A stretch of DNA of 39,152 nucleotides. Origin: Clostridiales bacterium UBA7103 (GTDB lineage Bacteria > Bacillota > Clostridia > Oscillospirales > Oscillospiraceae). Positions 16,310-23,131 of this stretch are shown here, in pieces; the stretch's first letter is position 1, and the number at the start of each line of letters is the position of its first letter. The position numbers and the translations under genes were made by a program. The notes beneath the pieces are model-generated. The model had not been told where the DNA came from. It searched no databases and saw only the letters and a program-made list of their open reading frames with translations. Location: assembly GCA_002493305.1 (NCBI GenBank), contig DKYJ01000059.1, positions 20,268 through 59,419 on the forward strand, read 5' to 3'.

Positions 16310-16333
16310 CGGCGGCTGCCTATGCAGCCGCCG
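16310..16333 (+). promoter_or_regulatory. Hairpin immediately before the apbE start
   Basis: A perfect 10-bp GC-rich stem, CGGCGGCTGC/GCAGCCGCCG with loop CTAT, ending 8 nt before the ATG of apbE. The 8 nt TCTGTAAA contain no ribosome site. It may be an attenuator, an mRNA stabiliser for the lipoprotein message, or a translational brake on apbE. Confidence 0.7.
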
Positions 16334-16341
16334 TCTGTAAA

Positions 16342-17376
16342 ATGAAGAGAATTTTATCAATTATTCTTGCGGCGGCAATGACACTCAGCCTCGCCGCCTG
16401 TGCCCGGGAAGCGCCCAAGGCGGAGCCGCAGGGCAAAGCCTTTTTTGCGTATTTTGACACTGTTTCCTATGTTTATTCCTACGCGGAGGACAGCGTGGAG
16501 CAGTTCAGCGAGCGGGCAGAGCTGGTTTCTGGGGTTTTGGAAAAATACCACCGCATGTTTGACATCTACCATGAGTACACGGGTATGAACAACCTCTGCA
16601 CGGTGAACCGTCTCGCGGGGGGAGAGCCGGTGGAGGTGGACAGGGAGCTCATAGACTTTCTGCTCTACGCCAAGGAGCTTTACACCCTTACAAACGGCGA
16701 AATGAACGTCATGCTTGGGGCTGTGCTCTCTCTGTGGCACGACTGCCGGGTGGCCGCCGAGAATGGGGAAGCCCGCCTGCCGGACGAACAGGAGCTTCTC
16801 GAAGCGGCCGGGCATACGGACATCTCCCTGCTGGAGATCGATGAGGAAAAGCTCACCGTGCGCATAAGCGATGAGCACTCTTCGATAGACGTGGGCGCGC
16901 TTGGCAAGGGCTACGCCACCGAGCGGGCAGCGCAGCAGCTTGAAGCGCAGGGCGTTTCGGGCTATGTGCTAAACATCGGGGGCAATCTTCGCATCATCGG
17001 CACAAAGCCTGACGGCAGCGGCTGGATCACCGGAATACGCGACCCGCAGAATGAGGGCGGGAGCATTGACCGGCGCCTGCTGTTGGCGGATATTTCCTGC
17101 GTGACCTCCGGCGTGTACGAGCGCTATTTCACGGTGGATGGCAAGCGCTACCACCATATAATTGATAAAGACACCTGTTACCCGGCAGCTTATTTTTCCT
17201 CGGTGACGGTGGTATCCGGTGACAGCGCTCTGGCTGACGCGCTGAGCACCGCCCTTTTCTGTATGCCCATTGACGAGGGCACGGAGCTTTTGAAGGGGCT
17301 GGACGCCGAGGCGCTTTGGATATTCCCGTCGGGAGAGATAGAGTACTCCGAGAATTTCTCGCAGTACATGGAATAG
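16342..17376 (+). CDS. apbE: FAD:protein FMN transferase, ApbE
   Basis: Extracytoplasmic enzyme that cleaves FAD and attaches FMN by a phosphoester to Thr/Ser in target proteins such as RnfG and RnfD. Seen: a lipoprotein signal (lipobox LAAC, C20), FDTVSYV near residue 38, SSIDVGALGKGYA, VLNIGGNLRIIG, SGVYERYF, KRYHHIIDKDT and the Mg-binding end DSALADALSTA. The 344-residue length is normal. It stands directly before rnfC, so the RnfD and RnfG encoded downstream are its likely targets. Odd: no ribosome site, with a GC hairpin directly upstream. Confidence 0.93.
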   Translation: MKRILSIILAAAMTLSLAACAREAPKAEPQGKAFFAYFDTVSYVYSYAEDSVEQFSERAELVSGVLEKYHRMFDIYHEYTGMNNLCTVNRLAGGEPVEVDRELIDFLLYAKELYTLTNGEMNVMLGAVLSLWHDCRVAAENGEARLPDEQELLEAAGHTDISLLEIDEEKLTVRISDEHSSIDVGALGKGYATERAAQQLEAQGVSGYVLNIGGNLRIIGTKPDGSGWITGIRDPQNEGGSIDRRLLLADISCVTSGVYERYFTVDGKRYHHIIDKDTCYPAAYFSSVTVVSGDSALADALSTALFCMPIDEGTELLKGLDAEALWIFPSGEIEYSENFSQYME

Positions 17377-17388
17377 GAGGCAAAAAGT

Positions 17389-17823
17389 TTGAGTAAAAGC
17401 ATTTCATCTCTTAAGCTGCCCCACTACAAGGGCACGGCGGGGCTAAGCTCCGTCCCCATCGCGGCACCACCCGAGGTGCTGCTGCCCATGAATATGCACC
17501 CGGGCGGGGCGGCTGTGCCCGTGGTGGAGGTGGGCGACTATGTGCGTGTCGGGCAGCTTATCGCAAGGGAAGAGGGGAGAAACTCTTCACCTGTCCATGC
17601 CAGCATTTCCGGCACGGTCACGGCGATAGAGCCCTATGACAACACCCTCGCCATCCGCATCAAGGGCGACGGCAAAATGGAGCTCGACCCCTCCGTCAAG
17701 CCCCACGACCCCAAGGATCTGGACGAGTTTTTGCAGCTTGTACGCGACAGCGGCATTGTGGGACTGGGCGGCGCGGCCTTCCCCCTGTGGGCAAGCTGGA
17801 CGCCGTGCGCAAGGGCCCGATAA
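17389..17823 (+). pseudogene. rnfC: RnfC, N-terminal part before a frameshift
   Basis: First part of the peripheral RnfC subunit, which carries NADH/FMN and two [4Fe-4S] sites. TTG start at 17389, with AGGAGG overlapping the apbE stop. Seen: the N-terminal RnfC domain (MHPGGAAVPVVEVGDYV, then ISGTVTAIEPYDNTLAI) and the nucleotide loop GIVGLGGAAFP. After FP the frame leaves RnfC and stops at 17823. The remainder continues in the -1 frame from 17787. One extra C in the C5 run at 17781-17785 would restore an uninterrupted protein (FPPVGKLDAV), so a sequencing or assembly error, a phase-variable run or a real mutation are all possible. Confidence 0.85.
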
Positions 17824-18713
17824 AGACGGTGCTTGTCAACGGCGCGGAGTGTGAGCCGTTTATCACCTCCGACCACCGCATGATGCTGGAAAACAGCGAC
17901 CTTATCGTTGAGGGCGTGGAGCTGCTCAGGAAATTCCTCGGCAGTGAGGAGTTTATCATCGGCATCGAGAAAAACAAGCCTGACGCCATTGAAAAGCTCA
18001 CAAAGGTCTTTGCCAATGACCCCGCCGTCACCGTCAAGCCCCTCAAGAGCGTCTACCCTCAGGGAGCAAAGCAGGTGCTGCTGTATAACGCCACCGGCAA
18101 GGTCGTGGGCGAGGGTCAGCGTCTTGCCTCCCTCGGCGTTATCATCATCAATGTCAGCTCTCTGGCTAAGATGGCGCTCTTTATCCGCACGGGTATGCCG
18201 CTGGTGGATAAGTATGTGACCGTGGACGGCTCTGCCGTCAAGTCTCCGAAGAATTTCATCATTCCCATCGGCACACCGACAAGCTATGTGATCGAGCAAG
18301 TGGGGGGCTTCTCCTGCGAGCCGGGTAAGGTGATTTTCGGCGGCCCCATGATGGGAAAGTGCATCAGCTCTCTGGACAGGCCCGTTATCAAGGCCACCAA
18401 TGCCATTGTTGCCCTAAGTGAGAAAGATTCCCGGGCACTGGAGCCGACGACCTGTATCCACTGCGGCCGCTGCGCCAATGTCTGCCCCATCGGCCTTAAC
18501 CCCACGATCTACGCCAAGGCCATGGAGAACGAGGACGAGGCGGAGCGCTTCGCGCTGCTGGATAAGAGCAAGGTGCAGCTTTGCATCGAGTGCGGCTGCT
18601 GCTCGTATGTGTGTCCTGCCCGCCGCCCGCTGGTGGACACCAACAAAAACGCCAAGCGTTTTGCGCGCAGCTATAAGGCCGCGCTTGCGGAAAAAGAAGG
18701 GGGGAAAAGCTAA
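17787..18713 (+). pseudogene. rnfC: RnfC, C-terminal part after the frameshift, with two [4Fe-4S] motifs
   Basis: Continues RnfC from KLDAVRKGPIKTVLVNGAECEP through the SLBB-like segment to two ferredoxin motifs, CIHCGRCANVCPIGLNP and CIECGCCSYVCP, both complete. A GTG at 17787 could in theory start a separate protein but has no ribosome site. The downstream stop TAA overlaps the ATG of rnfD by one base, so the operon organisation is intact. The good preservation of this part argues that the gene is, or very recently was, functional. Confidence 0.88.
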
Positions 18714-19636
18714 TGGATAAACTTATATCTTCCTCCGCGCCCCATATCCATACCCGCTCGACCAGCAGGAACATCATGCTGGACGTGGCGCTGGCGCTGC
18801 TGCCCGCCACTGTGGCGGCAGTTATCCTCTACGGGGTGCAGGCGCTGCTCGTCGTCCTCACATGCACAGTGAGCGCGGTGCTTGCGGAGCTGGTATTTAA
18901 CCTCATCTGCCGCAAAAAGCAGACCGTGGGCGACCTGAGCGCCGTGGTCACGGGCTTGCTGCTGGGTCTTAATCTCAGCACGAATGTGGCGCTTTGGCAG
19001 TGCGCCGTCGGCGCGATATTCGCAATCGTTGTGGTCAAGTGCCTTTTCGGCGGGCTGGGTCACAACTTCGCAAACCCCGCCATCACCGGGCGCGTGTTCA
19101 TGCTGCTGTGCTTCTCCTCCGTCGCGGGCGGCTCAATGCCCCAATATGCGGAGCTTCTGTCCACCGCGACTCCTCTTGAGCTGCTGCCTGCTGGGACGGC
19201 GGAGCTGCCTTCGCTGCTGGATATGTTCCTTGGTCTGAGAGGCGGCGCCGTGGGCGAGGGCTGCATCGTGGCTCTGCTCATAGGCTATGTGTATCTGGTG
19301 GCAAGAGGCGTTATAAAATGGTATGTACCCGCTGCTTTTGTGGGGGTTGTATTCGTGTGCTTTGCCGTTGCCACCGGGGACGTCGTTCTGGCTTTGTATG
19401 AGATCATGGCCGGCGGCGTATTCATCGGCGCTATCTTCATGGCGACCGACTATGTCACGACCCCGATAACAAACCTCGGCAAGATAGTGTTTGCAGTGGG
19501 CTGCGGCCTGATAACCTTTATTATCCGTTATTTCTGCGCGTACCCGGAGGGCGTGTCCTTCTCGATACTGGCGATGAATATTCTCACGCCCATGATCGAG
19601 CGCTTTACTGCCCGCAAGCCCTTGGGAGGTGGTTGA
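18713..19636 (+). CDS. rnfD: Rnf-type complex subunit RnfD
   Basis: A 307-residue membrane subunit with about nine helices. Seen: the N terminus SSAPHIHTRSTSRNIMLDV (family pattern), GGLGHNFANPAITGRVFML, and FMATDYVTTPITNLGK near the C terminus. In RnfD/NqrB an ApbE-attached FMN sits on Thr of S-G-A-T-P-L; here the matching site is LLSTATPLELL (T153), with Thr for Gly in the motif but the modified Thr kept. Starts one base into the rnfC stop. Confidence 0.93.
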   Translation: MDKLISSSAPHIHTRSTSRNIMLDVALALLPATVAAVILYGVQALLVVLTCTVSAVLAELVFNLICRKKQTVGDLSAVVTGLLLGLNLSTNVALWQCAVGAIFAIVVVKCLFGGLGHNFANPAITGRVFMLLCFSSVAGGSMPQYAELLSTATPLELLPAGTAELPSLLDMFLGLRGGAVGEGCIVALLIGYVYLVARGVIKWYVPAAFVGVVFVCFAVATGDVVLALYEIMAGGVFIGAIFMATDYVTTPITNLGKIVFAVGCGLITFIIRYFCAYPEGVSFSILAMNILTPMIERFTARKPLGGG

Positions 19637-19637
19637 T

Positions 19638-20960
19638 ATGACAAGAAACGAGAAATTAAAGTCCGCTCTGGTCATGGTGCTTGTGTTTGCGGTGTTCGCG
19701 CTGGCTCTGACAGGTATGAATATCGCCCTCGCCCCGGCCATTGAGCGCAGCGCGGCAGCCGGGGAGCTTGCCCCGCTCTACGCTGTCATGCCCGATGCCG
19801 CCGGCTTTGAGCCGCTGTACACCGCGGCTGACCCGGCTTCCTCCGGCCTGACCGGTGTGTCCGACAAGGTGCAGGGCGTGTACGCCGAGACAGGCGGCGC
19901 AGGCTATGTGCTGCTGCTCTCCACCTCCGAGGGCTACACCAAAGAGCCGATAGGCATCACCATGGCGGTGGACGCCGAGGGCAAAATCTCCGGCGTGGAG
20001 ATCAGCGCCTATCCCGAGACCAAGGAGCTTGGCGCGGGATATATGGACGGCTATCTGGGTCAGGATTCAACACTCGCTGCAGTGAGCCTCGTCTCCGGCG
20101 CGACTTACAGCTCCTCCGCCATCCGCGGAGCGATAGAGGCGGGCTTTGCCGCCCTTATCGACAATGAGCTGGTGGGTGCGGGCGTCAAGGGCGACGCGCA
20201 GCTTCTTGAGGAGCTTATGCCTATGGCGTTTTCCGGCATGGCAAACTCCGCCGGTATCGCCCAGTATGAGGAGCAGGACATCTCCGCCGCGGGCTATACC
20301 TATATCCAAAAGAGCATGAAGGCGCTGACCGGCACTGCCATGGCCTACATCGTCAAGGACGGCGAGGCGAGCTATCTTGCGCTGTGCAACTGCGCGGGCG
20401 GCTGCAAGGTCGTGGATGTTGAGGGCAATGATGTTACCGCCGATGTCCCCGCCATTGTCGACGAGGCGAAGGCCGATGCCGCGAAGAACATCGCGTCCAA
20501 TACCGAGAGCGACTACGCGAAGTTTGCAAGAATGGTCGGAGATAGAGATACGGATAATACCGCTCTGCTTACCGCGCTGCCGATGGAGGATATCTTCAGC
20601 AGCATCACCGGTGTTTACAGCATCACAACTGCTGACGGCGCTCAGTTCTATGGCTTTGTGTCCACCGGCTTTGGATACAGTAATATGCCCTTTGTGACCT
20701 ACTATATCCTCGATGAAAACGGCGCGATAACCGCTATGGACGCGGACGAACTGATACTCATAAAGGAATATTTCACAGCCTATGAGCTTGATGAGCCTTC
20801 TTATAAGGCGGGCTTTGCCGGAGTTACGGCTGAGAGCTTTACCGGCGAGCAGGCGCTCATCAGCGGCGCGACCGTCAGCAGCGACGCCGTCAAGACGGCG
20901 GTGAACGATGTCTTTGCCGCATTTGACCAGCTCATGAAGAACGGAGGCGTGGAAGCATGA
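19638..20960 (+). CDS. rnfG: Double-domain RnfG with two predicted covalent FMN sites
   Basis: A 440-residue protein, about twice normal RnfG (190-220). Seen: an N-terminal membrane helix (LVMVLVFAVFALALTGMNIAL). FMN-binding domain 1 has ISAYPETKELGAGYMDGYL and SGATYSSSAIRGAIEAG (Thr156). A middle region follows with CNCAGGC (C250, C252, C256). FMN-binding domain 2 ends SGATVSSDAVKTAVNDVF (Thr412). Both SGAT motifs fit ApbE flavinylation on the outer face. The start is ATG 19638 with GGGAGG 8 nt upstream; an in-frame GTG at 19629 lies inside that site. The ATGA overlap with rnfE shows translational coupling. The duplication is unusual for Rnf. Confidence 0.9.
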   Translation: MTRNEKLKSALVMVLVFAVFALALTGMNIALAPAIERSAAAGELAPLYAVMPDAAGFEPLYTAADPASSGLTGVSDKVQGVYAETGGAGYVLLLSTSEGYTKEPIGITMAVDAEGKISGVEISAYPETKELGAGYMDGYLGQDSTLAAVSLVSGATYSSSAIRGAIEAGFAALIDNELVGAGVKGDAQLLEELMPMAFSGMANSAGIAQYEEQDISAAGYTYIQKSMKALTGTAMAYIVKDGEASYLALCNCAGGCKVVDVEGNDVTADVPAIVDEAKADAAKNIASNTESDYAKFARMVGDRDTDNTALLTALPMEDIFSSITGVYSITTADGAQFYGFVSTGFGYSNMPFVTYYILDENGAITAMDADELILIKEYFTAYELDEPSYKAGFAGVTAESFTGEQALISGATVSSDAVKTAVNDVFAAFDQLMKNGGVEA

Positions 20961-21601
20961 AGGAAAATAAATTGACCGCGCTTATCGCGGAAGATCCGGT
21001 TTTTGCCCTGTTTCTGGGCGCTTGCCCCGCTATTGCCGCCACGCGGGATATTAAGTCCGCGCTCGGCATGAGCGCCGCCGTGCTTTCGGTGCTGCTCATC
21101 TCCACAGTGGTGCTGGGGCTTATAAAAAAGCTCGTCCCCGCCGGGGCGAGGACACCGGTAACGGTGCTTGTTACGGCGGGCTGCGCCGCTGCCGTGCAGC
21201 TTTTGATGCAGGCATTCCTGCCCAGCGCCTACCAGCTTTTGGGCGTGTATGTGGCGGTGCTGGCGGTGAACCTGCTGGTATTCTGCATCGGTGAGCGCGC
21301 CGGGAGCAGACCCTTCGGCGCTGCGGTTTTGGACGCGCTGCTGACAGGTCTTGGCTTTGCCGCCGCCGCGCTTGTGACCGCCGCCATAAGAGAGCTTTTT
21401 GGCGCGGGCAGCTTTGCGGGCTTGACAGTGCCGTTTTTCGAGACTTATAATATGCCCATACTCCGTCAGGCCACCGGCGGCATCGCGGTGTTTGCGATAG
21501 TGCTGGCGGTCGTCAACGGCATCTGCCCCAGACACAGCCTGCCCGGCGGCTTTACCGCTGAAGCGGCGGGGGCTGCGGATAACGGAAAGGAGGCCGAGTA
21601 A
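20957..21601 (+). CDS. rnfE: Rnf-type complex subunit RnfE
   Basis: A 214-residue membrane protein with about six helices, homologous to RnfE/NqrD. The first cluster cysteine is kept (FLGACPAIAATRDIKSALGMS, C23). The second, normally in a 'TNC' motif, reads VNLLVFC: L106 replaces it, with C110 four residues later. A C-terminal extension is Gly/Ala/Glu-rich. Starts inside the rnfG stop (ATGA) and ends 3 nt before rnfA. Confidence 0.9.
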   Translation: MKENKLTALIAEDPVFALFLGACPAIAATRDIKSALGMSAAVLSVLLISTVVLGLIKKLVPAGARTPVTVLVTAGCAAAVQLLMQAFLPSAYQLLGVYVAVLAVNLLVFCIGERAGSRPFGAAVLDALLTGLGFAAAALVTAAIRELFGAGSFAGLTVPFFETYNMPILRQATGGIAVFAIVLAVVNGICPRHSLPGGFTAEAAGAADNGKEAE

Positions 21602-21604
21602 GCT

Positions 21605-22168
21605 ATGACTATCGGAGCTTTGCTGCTTATAATGGTCGGCGGCGTGTTCGCCAGCAACTTTGCCCTTGAGCAGTTTCTCGGGCTGACGCCTTTTCTCGGC
21701 TTCAGCGGCAAAAACGCGAAGAGCTTTACCATGGGCCTGTGCGTCACGGCGGTCATGCTTCTGACGACGGCGGCGGCCTGGGTGCTGGAGAGCTTTGTCC
21801 TCGCCCCGCTTGCCCTCGGCTATCTGCGCGTGCCGGTTTTTGCGGCACTGGTGCTGTGCTTTGCCTATCTGCTGGGGTGGATATTCAAAAAGGCCGGCAA
21901 AGAGGGGCTTGGCAGGTATTTCCCCCTCGTTGCGCTCAACAGCGCGGTTCTGGGCGTTGCGGTCATCACCGTCACCGCAGGCTGCGCCATCGCCGAGGCG
22001 CTGTTCACGGCTCTCGGCGCGGGGCTCGGTTTTGCGCTGATGATGCCCGTTATGCAGGGCGTTATCGGCAGAATAGATGTAAAGCACGTGCCCAAGGCCT
22101 TTCAGGGGCTGCCGGTGTACCTGCTGGCCGCGTCTATAATTTCTATGGTATTGGTCGCATTCAAATGA
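21605..22168 (+). CDS. rnfA: Rnf-type complex subunit RnfA lacking both cluster cysteines
   Basis: A 187-residue, six-helix membrane protein homologous to RnfA/NqrE. The family has FLGLCPF and NCAVLGV, whose cysteines bind an Fe-S cluster in the middle of the membrane together with RnfE. Here they read FLGLTPFLGFS (T28) and LNSAVLGVAV (S113). The surrounding motifs are otherwise close, so the assignment is safe but the cluster site is altered. The stop overlaps the next start (ATGA). Confidence 0.9.
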   Translation: MTIGALLLIMVGGVFASNFALEQFLGLTPFLGFSGKNAKSFTMGLCVTAVMLLTTAAAWVLESFVLAPLALGYLRVPVFAALVLCFAYLLGWIFKKAGKEGLGRYFPLVALNSAVLGVAVITVTAGCAIAEALFTALGAGLGFALMMPVMQGVIGRIDVKHVPKAFQGLPVYLLAASIISMVLVAFK

Positions 22169-22545
22169 AAGAGCGTTTTGCCGGTAAAAAGCATATCGCG
22201 GACTTGTGCCTTATCCTTGGGCTGCTGCTCATAGCAGGGCTTTTATACCTGCTGCTCACCGCCGGAGGCAGCTCCGGCGCGTGGGCGGTGGTACGGGTAA
22301 ACGGAGAGGAGATCGCCCGCTATTCCCTTGCGGAAAACGGGGAGTATCCCCTCAATGGCGGCACAAACACCCTCGTCATTCAGGACGGGCAGGCCTGGCT
22401 GTGTGATGCCGACTGCCCGGACAAGCTCTGCGTGAAACAGGGCAAGATAAAATACGATAACCAGTGCATCACCTGCCTGCCGAATCGACTTACCGTGACC
22501 CTTGAGGGAGCGGAAAAGGGCGGCGCTGAGCTGGTTGTGGGGTGA
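22165..22545 (+). CDS. NusG domain II-like membrane-anchored protein
   Basis: A 126-residue protein with an N-terminal membrane helix (LCLILGLLLIAGLLYLLL) and an extracytoplasmic NusG_II-type beta domain. It has the family's cysteine pattern CDADCPDKLCVKQG and QCITCLPNRL. Such proteins regularly neighbour ApbE, FMN-binding and Gx transporter genes; the role is unproven. The four cysteines outside the cell suggest redox or metal binding. Overlaps rnfA by 4 nt. Confidence 0.87.
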   Translation: MKERFAGKKHIADLCLILGLLLIAGLLYLLLTAGGSSGAWAVVRVNGEEIARYSLAENGEYPLNGGTNTLVIQDGQAWLCDADCPDKLCVKQGKIKYDNQCITCLPNRLTVTLEGAEKGGAELVVG

Positions 22546-22549
22546 CTGT

Positions 22550-23041
22550 ATGAAAACCGGCAAATTGACCGTGCTTGCGCTGGTGACGGCGCTGGCAATG
22601 GTTCTGTCTTTTATAGAGAGCCAGATCCCCGCGTTTGTGGCCGTGCCCGGCGTAAAGGTGGGCCTTGCAAATATTGCGGTGGTCTTTGCCCTGTATAAGC
22701 TGGGCTGGAAGGCGGCGGGGGCGGTGTCCCTCGTGCGCGTGTTCACGGTGTCGCTGCTCTTCGGCTCGGTGATGAGCCTGTTTTACAGCGCCGCCGGGGC
22801 TGTGCTCAGCCTTATCGGCATGGCGCTGCTCAAGAAGACGGAGCGCTTTTCCTGCGTGGCAGTGAGTGTGGCGGGCGGTGTGCTGCACAATGTGGGGCAG
22901 ATCGCCATGGCCTGCGTCCTGCTGGAGACCAATATTATAAAATACTACCTTCCGGTTCTCATCCTTACCGGCACTATCGCCGGTATAGTTGTCGGCATCG
23001 CCGGGGGAGAGCTGGTAAAAAGGATAAAAATCAAAGAGTGA
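22550..23041 (+). CDS. Gx transporter family membrane protein (heptaprenyl-diphosphate synthase component I-like)
   Basis: A 163-residue protein with about five helices, matching the Gx transporter family once named heptaprenyl diphosphate synthase component I. Seen: IPAFVAVPGVKVGLANIAVV and HNVGQIAMACVLLET. The fold resembles ECF substrate-specificity units, so it may take up a precursor such as a flavin or isoprenoid, but this is not proven. Last gene of the operon, followed by a strong terminator. Confidence 0.87.
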   Translation: MKTGKLTVLALVTALAMVLSFIESQIPAFVAVPGVKVGLANIAVVFALYKLGWKAAGAVSLVRVFTVSLLFGSVMSLFYSAAGAVLSLIGMALLKKTERFSCVAVSVAGGVLHNVGQIAMACVLLETNIIKYYLPVLILTGTIAGIVVGIAGGELVKRIKIKE

Positions 23042-23072
23042 AAAAGCTCCCGGCGTATACCGGGAACTTTTT
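23041..23072 (+). terminator. Terminator of the flavin/Rnf-like operon
   Basis: AAAAAG-c-TCCCGG and CCGGGA-a-CTTTTT form a stem with loop CGTATA, followed by TTCTTTATTTTTT. It begins at the stop codon of the Gx transporter gene and shows that the operon ends without an rnfB gene. Confidence 0.93.
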
Positions 23073-23096
23073 CTTTATTTTTTCGGCGTTTTGGGT

Positions 23097-23102
23097 TATA
23101 AT
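23097..23102 (+). promoter_or_regulatory. -10 box for eno
   Basis: A perfect TATAAT 30 nt before the eno start; the -35 position (23074-23079, TTTATT) is weak because it lies in the terminator's T run. GAAGGAGG gives a strong ribosome site for eno. Confidence 0.5.
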
Positions 23103-23131
23103 CCCATAGACTAAAGAAGGAGGATGCTACA

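Noticed and set aside
17787..18713. A stand-alone ferredoxin-like gene starting at GTG 17787
   Set aside because: No ribosome site and the sequence continues RnfC without a gap, so it is the second half of a frameshifted rnfC.
20801..22087. A 428-codon minus-strand frame across rnfG/rnfE/rnfA, considered while looking for a missing rnfB
   Set aside because: The translation is His/Arg/Gln-rich with no ferredoxin cysteine motifs; antisense shadow.
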